64,000 bases of DNA. Source: DATJPD01 sp035506575. Lineage in GTDB: Bacteria > Pseudomonadota > Alphaproteobacteria > CACIAM-22H2. The translations under genes were made by a program, and so were the position numbers. Of this stretch, positions 53,340 to 62,074 are shown one piece after another. The notes under the pieces are model-generated. The model did not search any database and was not told the origin of the DNA. It was given only the letters and a program-made list of their open reading frames with translations. The stretch lies in contig DATJPD010000068.1 of assembly GCA_035506575.1 (NCBI GenBank), positions 1 through 64,000 on the forward strand, in the 5' to 3' direction. Position 1 is the stretch's first letter, and each line of letters begins with the position of its first letter.

Positions 53340-54059
53340 CTATTCGTCGAGCTCCGGGTAGCGGCGGAAGATGCCGTCCTCGTTGAATGGGATGCGGCGG
53401 TCCGAGCGCAGGTAGGCGGCGATCCTGGGCCGCGCCGCGACCGTCTCGTGCACCGCCGTAACCCGTTTGAACTTCTTCTCGATCCGCCGCATGGCGTTGG
53501 GAAAGGCATAGCGCAGCCCGGCGACGACCTGGAACAACGACAGGTCCGGATAGGTCAGCCGGTTCCCGATCAGGTGCCGGCCCTTTCCGGCCTTGTTGCG
53601 CGCCAGCACGGTGTCGAAATAGCCGAGATACTTCGGCACGCGGTTTTCGAGGAAGTCTCCTGTCCGCCGCCTGGCCTCCGGCTTCTGGTCCGCGTAATAG
53701 AGGCTGCTGGCGATCGGGTGGTGCGTGTCGTGCACCTCCACCACGAAATCGGCGATGGTCAGCTGCAACTGGTGCGCCCACAGCCGGCCGGCATCGGCTG
53801 CTGGCGCCAACCCGTGGCGGGCCCCGAGATAGAGAAGGATGTTGGCGGTCTGGCCGATCATCTGCCTGCCGGCCTTGAGGAACGGCGGTGCGAACGGCGG
53901 ACGCTCGACGCTGCGCCCGTCCATCAGATCCATCATCGCGGACGTGCCCGAGCCTTCGCGGGCGACGTCCTCGTAGGACGCACCGGCCTCCTCGAGCGCC
54001 AGGCGCACGAACTCGCCGCGGCCCTGGATGCTTGGCCAATAGTAGAGCTCATAACGCAT
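53340..54059 (-). CDS. Glutathione S-transferase
   Basis: A 239-aa protein of thioredoxin-fold N-domain (YELYYWPSIQGRGEFVRLALEEAG) and helical C-domain. The Tyr near residue 7 and the GQTANILLYLG segment fit the Sigma/Alpha-like class. YPDLSLFQVVAGLRYAFP lies in the C-domain. It heads a two-gene unit with the downstream binding-like protein and is divergent from the ABC operon at 54154. Substrate unknown. Confidence 0.88.
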   Translation of the reverse strand: MRYELYYWPSIQGRGEFVRLALEEAGASYEDVAREGSGTSAMMDLMDGRSVERPPFAPPFLKAGRQMIGQTANILLYLGARHGLAPAADAGRLWAHQLQLTIADFVVEVHDTHHPIASSLYYADQKPEARRRTGDFLENRVPKYLGYFDTVLARNKAGKGRHLIGNRLTYPDLSLFQVVAGLRYAFPNAMRRIEKKFKRVTAVHETVAARPRIAAYLRSDRRIPFNEDGIFRRYPELDE

Positions 54060-54153
54060 GATTGAATCTCCGCGGGGTGACGGCTTTGCTTCAGCCGGCT
54101 AAAGTAGCGAAAAACCGGGCCGCACGGCAGCCCGCGAGAGGCAGGGAGGAGCG

Positions 54154-55122
54154 ATGACACTTCGAATGCATATGGCGAGGCTCGGCGGGCTGGCGCTGGT
54201 TGCAGCGGCGCTCGGCGCTCACGGGGCCTACGCGGCCAACGGCCTCAGCGTCACGGAGTACGGCGTGGCCGCGACCTCGCTGCCGTGGGGCGTGGCGCGC
54301 GATCAGGACCTGTTCAAGAAGAACGGCCTCGATTTCGACGGCATCATCAGCAGCCACGGCGGCGGCACGGCGGTGCGCAACATGACCGCGAGCGGCCTGC
54401 CGTTTGGCGAGATCGCCACGTCGGCGGCGATCGCCGCGGCGCAGGCCGGCCTCAACATCGTGTTCGTGTACAGCGCCAACAACAACGGTGGCGACATGGC
54501 CTGGATGGTCCTGCCGTCCTCGCCGGTGAAGACGCTGGCCGATCTCAAAGGCCGCAAGGTGGGCTTCACCAATCCGCATTCGACCACCGAGATGTTCCTC
54601 CGCATCGTGCTGAACAAGGCAGGCCTCGACAAGGACGTGACCGCGCTGCCGACGGGCGGCGTGGCGGCCGGCCTGACGATGGTTGCCCAGGGTGCGATCG
54701 ATTCAGCCGCCGCGGACGAACCCGCGTTCCTGCCCCAGGGCAAGTACCGGCAGCTGTTCTATGTCCGCGACCACATCCCGAACATCACCTGGACCGTCGG
54801 CATCACCACCCGCGAGTTCGCAGGCACGCATCCGGACATGATCCGCAAGCTCGTGCTCGCCCGGCGCCAGGCAGTCGATTTCATCGCCGCCCATCCGGAC
54901 GAGGCCGCCAAGACCTACGCCAAGGACTGGCAGATCGCACCCGACGTCGCCACGACCATCCTCAAGCAGCTGGTCGCAACGAACTACTTCTCGCGCGGCG
55001 ACTTCAACATGCCGGCACTCAAGACCGCCCTCGCCGGCCTCGACATGATGGGCGTGCTCGACAAGCCGGTCGATCTCGACAAGCTCGTCGACAAGGAATT
55101 CCTGCCGGAGGATTTGCGGTGA
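54154..55122 (+). CDS. ABC transporter substrate-binding protein (NitT/TauT type), first gene of operon
   Basis: A 322-aa exported binding protein. The signal peptide ends near GAYAAN; WGVARDQDLFKKNGLDFDGI and TLADLKGRKVGFTNPHSTTE follow. GGGAGGAG precedes ATG. It overlaps the ATPase gene by 4 bp (GTGA). It is probably the ligand receptor for the ATPase and two permeases downstream, an importer for an unknown small organic anion, sulfonate or pyrimidine-like compound. Confidence 0.87.
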   Translation: MTLRMHMARLGGLALVAAALGAHGAYAANGLSVTEYGVAATSLPWGVARDQDLFKKNGLDFDGIISSHGGGTAVRNMTASGLPFGEIATSAAIAAAQAGLNIVFVYSANNNGGDMAWMVLPSSPVKTLADLKGRKVGFTNPHSTTEMFLRIVLNKAGLDKDVTALPTGGVAAGLTMVAQGAIDSAAADEPAFLPQGKYRQLFYVRDHIPNITWTVGITTREFAGTHPDMIRKLVLARRQAVDFIAAHPDEAAKTYAKDWQIAPDVATTILKQLVATNYFSRGDFNMPALKTALAGLDMMGVLDKPVDLDKLVDKEFLPEDLR

Positions 55123-55934
55123 CGCCGCACGGGCCCGGACCAGCGACCGCACTGACCGCGGATGCCGTCGGGCACGTGTTCGGGCAGGCGGCCGGGGCCG
55201 CGGGCGTGCGGGCCCTGGACCGGGTGAGCCTCGAGCTCGATACGGGGGAATTCTTCAGCGTCATCGGGCCGTCGGGCTGCGGGAAGTCGACCTTGCTCGA
55301 CATCGTGGCCGGACTGCTCGCGCCGACCGAGGGCCGCGTCAGCTTCGAAGGCCGAGCGGTTGCGGGCGAGGTGCCCGAGGGCATCGGCATCGTGTTCCAG
55401 GAGGACGCGAGCTTCCCCTGGCTCACGGTGTGGGACAACGTGGCGTTCGGGCTCAGGCGGCAAGGCATGGAGGCGATGGAGGTCGCACGGCGCGTCGACT
55501 ACGCCGTGGGTTTCATGGGGCTGGGCGGGTTCGCCCGGCACTACCCGGCGCAGCTCTCGGGCGGGATGCGCCAGCGCGTCTGCATCGCGCGCACGCTGGT
55601 CCTGCAGCCGCGCCTCATCCTGCTCGACGAGCCGTTCGGCGCCTTGGACCAGCAGACGCGGCTGCTCATGGGCGAAGAGCTGCTGCGGCTGTGGCGGGAG
55701 ACGCACGCGACCGTGATGCTGATCACCCACTCGCTCGACGAGGCGGCGATGCTGTCCGACCGCGTGGGCGTCATGTCGGCGCGACCAGGACGGTTCATCA
55801 GCACCTTGGCCACCGGCTGGGGACGCGACCGGGATTCCGAGGTGATCAAGGACCGGCGCTTCGGCGAGCTCACGGCCGAGATGTGGGGCTATCTGCGCGC
55901 CGAATCCATGCGCGCCCTCAAGTCGCCCGCATGA
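55119..55934 (+). CDS. ABC transporter ATP-binding protein (NitT/TauT type)
   Basis: A 271-aa ATPase. Walker A is GPSGCGKST, the Q-loop is VFQEDASFPWLTV, the signature LSGGMRQRV and Walker B LILLDEPFGALD. GTG start at 55119 with GGAGG 7 bp upstream, overlapping the previous stop. It ends in an ATGA overlap with the first permease. Powers import with the permeases. Confidence 0.92.
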   Translation: MTPHGPGPATALTADAVGHVFGQAAGAAGVRALDRVSLELDTGEFFSVIGPSGCGKSTLLDIVAGLLAPTEGRVSFEGRAVAGEVPEGIGIVFQEDASFPWLTVWDNVAFGLRRQGMEAMEVARRVDYAVGFMGLGGFARHYPAQLSGGMRQRVCIARTLVLQPRLILLDEPFGALDQQTRLLMGEELLRLWRETHATVMLITHSLDEAAMLSDRVGVMSARPGRFISTLATGWGRDRDSEVIKDRRFGELTAEMWGYLRAESMRALKSPA

Positions 55935-56698
55935 CCAGCCTGCCCCGGAGATTCATCGGGCCCATCCGCGTCGCGGTCGTGATCGCGATGATCGGCGCCG
56001 TGGAAATCCTGTGCCGCACGGGCGTCATCGATCCGTTCACCATGATCGCCCCCAGTGCCATGGTCGTGGCCCTCGTTCGCATCCTCGAGACCGGCCACAT
56101 CGGGCCCGATGCCGCGTTCACGCTCACCAACACCCTGGCGGCCATCGCCGTGTCGGTCGTCCTCGGCTTCGTCCTGGGCGCCATCGTGCACGGCCTGCCG
56201 CGCCTGCGGCGCGTGATCACGCCGCTGCTGGCGGCGTATTACGCGGTGCCGACCTTCGTCTTCTATCCGGTGCTGATCGTGCTGTTCGGGCTCAACCGCC
56301 TGCCGCTGATCGCGATCGGCGCCGCCCTCGGCGTCGTGGGCATGATGGTGAGCACCTTGGACGGCCTCGACCGGGTGCCGCGCGTGCTGCTGAAGACGGC
56401 GACCGCCTACCGCATGACGCCCTTTTCCGTGGCGCTGCGCATCAAGCTGCCGGCCGCGGCCCCGCAGCTCTTCACCGGCGTCAAGCTGGCGGTCACCTAT
56501 TCGATCATCGGCACCTTGGCCGGCGAGTTCATCCTCTCGGTGGCGGGGCTCGGCCGGCGCCTCGCCATCGCCTACAACGACCTCGACAATCCGACGATGT
56601 ACGGACTGTTGCTGCTCGTGCTGACCACGGTCGTGGTCCTGAATGCGATCGTCTTCCACTGCGAGCGGCGCGTGTACAGGCGCTGGCAGCGCACATGA
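55931..56698 (+). CDS. ABC transporter permease 1 (NitT/TauT type)
   Basis: A 255-aa inner-membrane permease with six helices expected. The EAA-like cytoplasmic loop reads KTATAYRMTPFSVALRIKLP. The family feature is AYYAVPTFVFYPVLIVLFG. ATG overlaps the ATPase stop by 4 bp. Together with permease 2 it probably forms a heterodimer. Confidence 0.89.
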   Translation: MTSLPRRFIGPIRVAVVIAMIGAVEILCRTGVIDPFTMIAPSAMVVALVRILETGHIGPDAAFTLTNTLAAIAVSVVLGFVLGAIVHGLPRLRRVITPLLAAYYAVPTFVFYPVLIVLFGLNRLPLIAIGAALGVVGMMVSTLDGLDRVPRVLLKTATAYRMTPFSVALRIKLPAAAPQLFTGVKLAVTYSIIGTLAGEFILSVAGLGRRLAIAYNDLDNPTMYGLLLLVLTTVVVLNAIVFHCERRVYRRWQRT

Positions 56699-56699
56699 C

Positions 56700-56765
56700 C
56701 CAGCCTCCGCTAAAGCTCCGGCGGGCAAGCCTCGTGCGCCGAAGCTCCGGCAGGGGCGAAGGCGG
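56700..56765. repeat. Intergenic palindromic repeat between the two permease genes (copy 2)
   Basis: CCTCCGCTAAAGCTCCGGCGGG...CTCGTGCGCCGAAGC...GAAGGCGG, ending in the ATG of permease 2. It aligns with the kdpD-kdpE element at 35187-35250, including the shared CTCGT(A/G)CGCCGAAGC and final GGCGGATGAC. Confidence 0.5.
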
Positions 56766-57527
56766 ATGACGACGGTGCCGCCCTTCCGGCTGCCGGGCCC
56801 GCGCTGGGACGCGCTGTGGTTCGCCATCGCCGTACTCCTGGTGTGGCAGGGGCTTGCCGCCTGGGTCGGCACGGAGGGTCTGTCGTCGCCGGAGGTCACC
56901 GCGGCGCGGCTCGGCAACATGATGGCGGCCCCCGATTTCTGGATGCATGCCGCGGCCACGGCGCGGGCGATGCTATGGTCGATCCTCTACACGATCGTGG
57001 GCGGTCTCCTGATCGGCCTCAGCCTCGGGCTGTGGCGCATGGCGGGCGAGATCGCCGAGCCGATCCTCAACTCGCTCTATGCCATCCCGAAGATCACGCT
57101 CTACCCGGTCATCCTGCTGTTCTTCGGCCTCGGCATTCCGGCCAAGGTCGCCTTCGGGGTAGCGCACGGCATCTTCCCGGTGGTCCTGCTGACGATCAGC
57201 GGCGTGCGGGCGACCCGGCCGGTGATCGTGCGCACCGCGCGCGCGATGCGGCTCTCGCCCGTGCAGACGATCCTCCATGTGCTGGTGCCCGCCGCCCTGC
57301 CGGAGATCTTCACGGGGCTGCGGATCGGCATCGTGCTGGCGATGTTCGGCACCTTGATCGGCGAGCTGTTCGCGTCCGAGCGCGGGCTCGGGTTCCTCTT
57401 GATGCAGGGCGTGGACCGCGGCGACGTGCCCACGATCATGGCGCTGGCGGTGCTCCTGTTCGCGGTCGCGGTCGCGACCGGCCTGGTGCTGCTCGCCATC
57501 GACCGCAAGCTCCGGCATGCGGGCTAG
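56766..57527 (+). CDS. ABC transporter permease 2 (NitT/TauT type)
   Basis: A 253-aa permease with LYAIPKITLYPVILLFFGLG and the coupling loop RTARAMRLSPVQTILHVLVP. Its start is supplied by the end of a palindromic repeat. It overlaps the MFS gene by 11 bp. Distinct in sequence from permease 1. Confidence 0.88.
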   Translation: MTTVPPFRLPGPRWDALWFAIAVLLVWQGLAAWVGTEGLSSPEVTAARLGNMMAAPDFWMHAAATARAMLWSILYTIVGGLLIGLSLGLWRMAGEIAEPILNSLYAIPKITLYPVILLFFGLGIPAKVAFGVAHGIFPVVLLTISGVRATRPVIVRTARAMRLSPVQTILHVLVPAALPEIFTGLRIGIVLAMFGTLIGELFASERGLGFLLMQGVDRGDVPTIMALAVLLFAVAVATGLVLLAIDRKLRHAG

Positions 57528-58887
57528 CCTGCAGGACCCCGGCTTCAACATCGTCGCCCGCATCGAGCGGCTGCCGGTCTCGCGCTGGCATCACTGGATG
57601 CGCAGCATCGTAGGGACGGCGATGTTCTTCGATGCATTCGACGCCATCGCGATCGCCTATGTCCTGCCGGTGCTCATCCCGCTGTGGAAGCTCGGCCCGC
57701 AGGAGATCGGTGGGATGATCTCGGTCGGCTACGCGGGCCAGGTCGTGGGCTCGCTGCTCTTCGGCTGGCTCGGCGAGCGCATCGGCCGCATCCCGACCGC
57801 GATCATCACCATCGCCCTCTTCTCGCTCGCGAGCCTCGCCTGCGTGTTCGCCGACAGCTACCAGACGCTCCTGTGGCTGCGCCTGGTGCAGGGTGTTGGG
57901 CTCGGAGGAGAAACTCCGCCGATGCACGCCTACATCAACGAGTTCGCGAAAGCCGAGCAGCGCGCGCGGTTCACCCTCGTGTTCCAGCTCGGATTTGCGT
58001 TCGGCATCCTGGGGGCATCGCTCGCCGGCGCGTGGGTCGTGCCGACCCTCGGCTGGCGCTGGATGTTCATCCTCGGCACCGTGCCGGCCTTCCTTACGGT
58101 GCCGCTGCGCTGGATGCTGCCGGAATCGCCGCGCTGGCTGGCGAGCCGCGGCCGTTTTGCAGAGGCCGACCGGGTTCTCAGCCGCATCGAGCAGACCATC
58201 GCGCGCCAGCATGGCCGTGCGTTGCCGCCCGTCGCTGCCGATGCCCCCGCGGCCCCGTACGCCGAAACGCGGCTCGGCGATCTGTTCCGCGGGATCTACC
58301 TGCGCCGGACCCTGTCGGTCTGGGGGCTGTGGTTCTGCACGTACTTCGTCGGCTACGGCATGACCGGGTGGCTGCCGTCGCTCTATCGCACGCAGTTCCA
58401 TTTGAGCGTGCAGGACGCGCTCAATTTCAGCCTCATCGCCCAGGCGGTGAGCATCTGCGGCTCGATCGCGGTCGCGTTCCTCGTCGACCGCACGGGACGA
58501 AAGGCCTGGTTCACGGCCGCGTTGCTGCTGGCCTCGCTGCCGCTGTTTGCGCTGTGGAACGCGCCGCAGATGAGCGTCGTGACCGTGCTGATCCTGGTTT
58601 GCGGCTGCCTGCCCGCGATCGCCTCGGTGTCGATCTCGCTCGGCATGTTCACGGCCGAGAACTATCCGACCCACCTGCGCGCCTTGGGCGGCGGCATCGC
58701 CGGCGCCTGGCTGCGCGCCGCCTCTGTCCTCGGGCCTTACCTGGTCGGCCTGATCCTGCCGATGGCCGGGCTCGGAGCGGTGTTCGTCATGTTCGGGATC
58801 GCCGCCGTCATCGGCGGCGCGATCTGCGCGCTGTTCGCCACGGAAACCGGCGGCAAGGTGCTGGAGCGCGTGTCGCCGGCGGCGTGA
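57517..58887 (+). CDS. MFS transporter (metabolite:H+ symporter type)
   Basis: A 456-aa major-facilitator protein with 12 helices. It has MFFDAFDAIAIAYVLPVLIP (D at the first helix as in AAHS/SHS proteins), GWLGERIGRIPTAI (motif A) and LPESPRWLASRGRFAEA after helix 6, typical of sugar/acid symporters. It overlaps permease 2 by 11 bp and so belongs to the same operon, presumably taking up a related compound or product. Confidence 0.87.
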   Translation: MRASLQDPGFNIVARIERLPVSRWHHWMRSIVGTAMFFDAFDAIAIAYVLPVLIPLWKLGPQEIGGMISVGYAGQVVGSLLFGWLGERIGRIPTAIITIALFSLASLACVFADSYQTLLWLRLVQGVGLGGETPPMHAYINEFAKAEQRARFTLVFQLGFAFGILGASLAGAWVVPTLGWRWMFILGTVPAFLTVPLRWMLPESPRWLASRGRFAEADRVLSRIEQTIARQHGRALPPVAADAPAAPYAETRLGDLFRGIYLRRTLSVWGLWFCTYFVGYGMTGWLPSLYRTQFHLSVQDALNFSLIAQAVSICGSIAVAFLVDRTGRKAWFTAALLLASLPLFALWNAPQMSVVTVLILVCGCLPAIASVSISLGMFTAENYPTHLRALGGGIAGAWLRAASVLGPYLVGLILPMAGLGAVFVMFGIAAVIGGAICALFATETGGKVLERVSPAA

Positions 58888-58900
58888 CGCGCGCTGGCGC

Positions 58901-59128
58901 TCAGGGCGCCAACACGGCCAGGAATTCGGGTTGGGCCGCCGCGCCCGATTCCGCGGCCTGGCAGACCCGATCGGCGGCCACGGTCGTCCCGGGCGGAATG
59001 ACGATGCAGAGGTTCTCGGCCAGCTGCCGCCACTCGGCGGCTCCGGCGGTGACGTTCCAACCGAGGGCCACGGCCAAGCTCAGCCCGCAGCACATCGCCA
59101 TGAAATCCGAAACCCAGTTCTCCGGCAT
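58901..59128 (-). CDS. 75-aa hypothetical protein
   Basis: ATG at 59128 has GGAG 6 bp upstream; an in-frame ATG at 59140 is less suitable. It begins MPENWVSDFMAMCCGLSLAV, with one hydrophobic stretch and four Cys. No family recognised. It is convergent with the MFS gene (13 bp). The 171 bp upstream is AT-rich just before the cupin gene's end and shows no other gene. Confidence 0.45.
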   Translation of the reverse strand: MPENWVSDFMAMCCGLSLAVALGWNVTAGAAEWRQLAENLCIVIPPGTTVAADRVCQAAESGAAAQPEFLAVLAP

Positions 59129-59299
59129 GATGAACTCCATTCATGTGCCGGCCTGCTGGTTCCTGGGCATCCCGTCCTCCCGTAACGTGATGCAATCCGC
59201 TTGCCAGCGCCGCCATCTCAGCCTGGAGCGGTTTTAACCTAAAAAATTTAAGAAAATGTTGCGCCGCAGCGGTATTTCGGGGCTTGCGGCCACGAAATC

Positions 59300-59698
59300 T
59301 CAGGCCGCAGGGGGGCCGTCGTCGCTTACCGGTGCCGTAACCACAATGAAGGTCAGCGCCCCCAGCCCGGTGTTGTAGAGGGCGTGCTCGACCCCCGGCG
59401 GGATGAAGATCACGTCGTGCCGCCGCACCACCTGCTTCTGCCCCGCGATCTCCATCAGCCCTTCGCCCTCGAGCACGTGATAGACCTGCTCCTGCACCGT
59501 GTGCGTATGCGGGGCCACGTACGCCTTGGGCTGATAGGTCGAGATCCGGTGGTCGACCTGCCGCGAGCCGGTCGTTTCCGGATGCACCAACAGCTTCGAG
59601 AGCGCGCCGCCGTGGTGGCCCGGCAGCTCGTCCCACGGCACCTCCGCAATGTTGCGGATCACGGGCTTCCGGTCGCCCGCAGGCTTCGCCTTGGTCAT
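59300..59698 (-). CDS. Cupin-domain protein
   Basis: A 132-aa small beta-barrel protein. Cupin motif 1 is YVAPHTHTVQEQVYHVLEGEG (about 57-77) with metal-binding His/His/Glu-type residues; motif 2 is FIPPGVEHALYNTG (about 100). GGAG precedes the ATG. It starts 10 bp after the stop of the ThDP enzyme, so both form one unit. Possibly an isomerase, dioxygenase or sensor acting on a product of that enzyme. Confidence 0.85.
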   Translation of the reverse strand: MTKAKPAGDRKPVIRNIAEVPWDELPGHHGGALSKLLVHPETTGSRQVDHRISTYQPKAYVAPHTHTVQEQVYHVLEGEGLMEIAGQKQVVRRHDVIFIPPGVEHALYNTGLGALTFIVVTAPVSDDGPPAA

Positions 59699-59708
59699 GG
59701 CCCCTCTC

Positions 59709-61508
59709 CTACACCGGCTGGTAGCGGCCGCCGATGGCGGGCTTGCCGTGGCCGAGCCCGGGCAGCTCCCACACCCCGGCGCCGCCGGGGTTCTTGTCGG
59801 CGCTGATCATGGCGTCGATAAGGTATGGTTTGTTGCTGGCGACCGCCGCCTTGATCGCATCGCCGAGATCCGCCGCCCGGTCAATGGTGACGCCCTCCAC
59901 GCCCGCGGACCGCGCCATGGCGGCGAAGTCCGGGTTGTAGGGAGCGCCGGTCTTCGGATGGTGGAAGTCGGTCGCGAGCTCGCGGCCGTCGAGATAGCCG
60001 CGCTGCAACCCGCGGATCGAGGCGTAGGCGAAGTTGTTCCACACCACCCAGACGACCGGCAGGTCGTACTCGACCGCGGTGCCGAGCACGTTCGCGTGCA
60101 TGAAGAAGGCGCCGTCGCCGCACACCGACACGCACGGCCGGTCCGGCGCTGCGAACTTGGCGCCGAGCACGCCGGCCACGCCGAAGCCCATCGGGCCGAA
60201 TCCCATGGAGCCCACGAGCGACTCAGGCCGCTTCGGCTTGCAGAACAGGTTCAGCCAGTTGTGATGCACGCCGATGTCGCTGACCAGGATCGCATCGTCC
60301 GGCAGTGCGTTGTCGATCTCGGCCGCGGCGCGCTGCGGGTGGATCGGCGTCGCGTTGTCGACGAAGCCGGGGGCGATGAACGCGTCCCACTCCTTGCGAT
60401 AGCCATCGAGGGCGGCCAGCCATTTGCGGCGCGCCGCCGCCTTCGCATCCACGTCCTTGCGCGCGGCGATCTCGGCGAGCAACTGGCGCAGAAACGTCCG
60501 CACGTCGGCCATGAGGCCCAATGTTACCGGATAGTTGCGGCCGATCTCCTCCGGGTCGATGTCGACGTGGATGAGCTTGGTCGGCGGGATCGTGAACGAA
60601 TAGCCGGGGATCCACGAGCTCGAGGTGCGGTCGTCGAAGCGCACGCCCAGCGCCAGCAACACGTCGGCCTGGCGGCATCCGTGGTTCGCCTGATACGTCC
60701 CGCTGCGCGACACAAGGCCGAGCGACAGCGGATGCGAGGCGTCGATGGCGCCGAGACCGGACGCGGAGCTCGCGACCGCGATCTGCAGACGCTCGGCGAG
60801 CGCCTTCAGGTCATCCGCCGCTCCGCCGTATTTCACCCCTTGGCCCACGATGATGACCGGCCGCTCGGCCGCGAGCAGCAGGTCGACGGTCTTCTTCACA
60901 CCCTCGGGGTCGGCCCCGCAGCGCGAGGAGATATTGGCGCTCCACTCCTCGGGATTGGGCGTCTCCGCCGCCGCGGCCTCCTCGAACACGTCGAACGGGA
61001 CGTCGAGCACCACGGGGCCGGGCCGGCCGGTCACCATCGTCTTCCACGCCTGGCGGATGGCGAGCGGCACCATCTCGCCGCGCGTCGGCTGGAACACGCG
61101 CTTGCAATAGGAGCGCACGGTCGAGGGGAAATCGGCCTGGTAATGGCGGTACAGCTCCTGGAAGGCGCCGCGGTTGAACTGGCTGGTCGGCACATTGCCG
61201 GTGATGGCGAGGAACGGGACCGAATCGAGAAACGAATTGGCAAGCGCGATCGGCAGGTTCGCCGAGCCGGGTCCGCACGACGTGAAGGTCGCGGTCGGCC
61301 GGCCGGACACCCGGTAGTACACGTCCGCCATGAAGCCGGCGACGGTCTCGTGATGCACGGAGATCGTCTTGATGTCGCTCTTGCGCTCGAACAGCGCGTC
61401 GATCAGCTGGATGTTGCCGTGTCCGCACAACCCGAAGACGTAAGGGACCTTCTCGCGGACCAGGTAGTCGACGATCACCTGGCCGCCGTCGAGCATGTTC
61501 TTTGTCAT
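59709..61508 (-). CDS. Thiamine-diphosphate enzyme, acetolactate synthase-like
   Basis: A 599-aa ThDP-dependent enzyme with PYR, central and PP domains. The catalytic Glu lies in TISVHHETVAGFMADVYYRV (about residue 54), and the ThDP motif runs from GDGAFFMHAN to VVWNNFAY (about 455-485). GPGSANLPIALANSFLDSVPFLAITG is typical of the acetolactate synthase/IolD/benzoylformate-decarboxylase group. There is no small regulatory subunit (IlvN) nearby, so biosynthetic IlvB is unlikely. GGGGAGG lies 8 bp before ATG. A catabolic 2-keto acid or sulfoacid lyase is a better guess than valine synthesis. Confidence 0.88.
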   Translation of the reverse strand: MTKNMLDGGQVIVDYLVREKVPYVFGLCGHGNIQLIDALFERKSDIKTISVHHETVAGFMADVYYRVSGRPTATFTSCGPGSANLPIALANSFLDSVPFLAITGNVPTSQFNRGAFQELYRHYQADFPSTVRSYCKRVFQPTRGEMVPLAIRQAWKTMVTGRPGPVVLDVPFDVFEEAAAAETPNPEEWSANISSRCGADPEGVKKTVDLLLAAERPVIIVGQGVKYGGAADDLKALAERLQIAVASSASGLGAIDASHPLSLGLVSRSGTYQANHGCRQADVLLALGVRFDDRTSSSWIPGYSFTIPPTKLIHVDIDPEEIGRNYPVTLGLMADVRTFLRQLLAEIAARKDVDAKAAARRKWLAALDGYRKEWDAFIAPGFVDNATPIHPQRAAAEIDNALPDDAILVSDIGVHHNWLNLFCKPKRPESLVGSMGFGPMGFGVAGVLGAKFAAPDRPCVSVCGDGAFFMHANVLGTAVEYDLPVVWVVWNNFAYASIRGLQRGYLDGRELATDFHHPKTGAPYNPDFAAMARSAGVEGVTIDRAADLGDAIKAAVASNKPYLIDAMISADKNPGGAGVWELPGLGHGKPAIGGRYQPV

Positions 61509-61631
61509 TTCTAAGCCTCCCCGGCTTCCTGCTGCTTACCCCATCCAGCCCTGTGCGTAAACGCACAGAACCGCCTTCCCTACGATCGTATAAGGGGATC
61601 GGACACGTAACCCCTTCCGCGGACTGCGATC

Positions 61632-61994
61632 ATGGCCACGGCCGCCTCCACGTCCCCGCTCCCCTCCAAGGCAGAGACCGTGCCGCTCTCGGCGCTTCCC
61701 GTCGCGGACCTGCCGGTATCGGCACCGGCGGATGAGCCGACCTGGCGGGAGCGCCTCTGGCAGCGAAGCCAGCCGGCCGTCGCCTACGGCACGCTGTTTC
61801 TCATGGGTATGTCCGGCGGCCTTGGGGTCGCGACCACCGCGAGCCTCACGATCCGCATCCTCAACGGCGGCCCGGACAAGCAGGTCGCGGCAGTCCGCCT
61901 TGCCGTGCCGCGGCCGGAGCCCGAACCGCTCGACGTGGAGATCCAAAAGGCGAAGGCCGAGCTCGACGCGGCGGTCGCGCAGCACGGCTCTTAG
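61632..61994 (+). CDS. 120-aa single-pass membrane protein
   Basis: The N-terminal 45 residues are Ala/Pro/Ser-rich, one helix lies at about 53-75 (AYGTLFLMGMSGGLGVATTA), and the tail is Glu/Lys-rich and helix-prone (EIQKAKAELDAAVAQ). Unrecognised. It is followed by a terminator. Divergent from the ThDP gene. Confidence 0.6.
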   Translation: MATAASTSPLPSKAETVPLSALPVADLPVSAPADEPTWRERLWQRSQPAVAYGTLFLMGMSGGLGVATTASLTIRILNGGPDKQVAAVRLAVPRPEPEPLDVEIQKAKAELDAAVAQHGS

Positions 61995-62002
61995 GCAGCA
62001 AA

Positions 62003-62032
62003 AGGGGCGGCGCACGCGCCGCCCCTCTTTTT
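62003..62032. terminator. Bidirectional rho-independent terminator
   Basis: The 11-bp stem AGGGGCGGCGC/GCGCCGCCCCT with a very short loop is followed by CTTTTTG on the plus side and by TTTGCTG on the minus side. It sits between the convergent membrane-protein and lipoprotein genes. Confidence 0.85.
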
Positions 62033-62074
62033 GAGGCCCCAGTCTTTACCGGATTTGAGGCCCAGTCTTTACCG
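62031..62074. repeat. Short tandem duplication at a stop codon
   Basis: Two copies of TTGAGGCCC(C)AGTCTTTACCG start at 62031 and 62055 (24-bp step, one base indel). The right copy contains the stop codon of the lipoprotein gene. It looks like a recent slippage or duplication event between that gene and its terminator. Confidence 0.7.

Noticed and set aside
59709..61508. Assignment as biosynthetic acetolactate synthase IlvB
   Set aside because: No ilvN or ilvC neighbour and a cupin partner instead; only the general ThDP family is safe.
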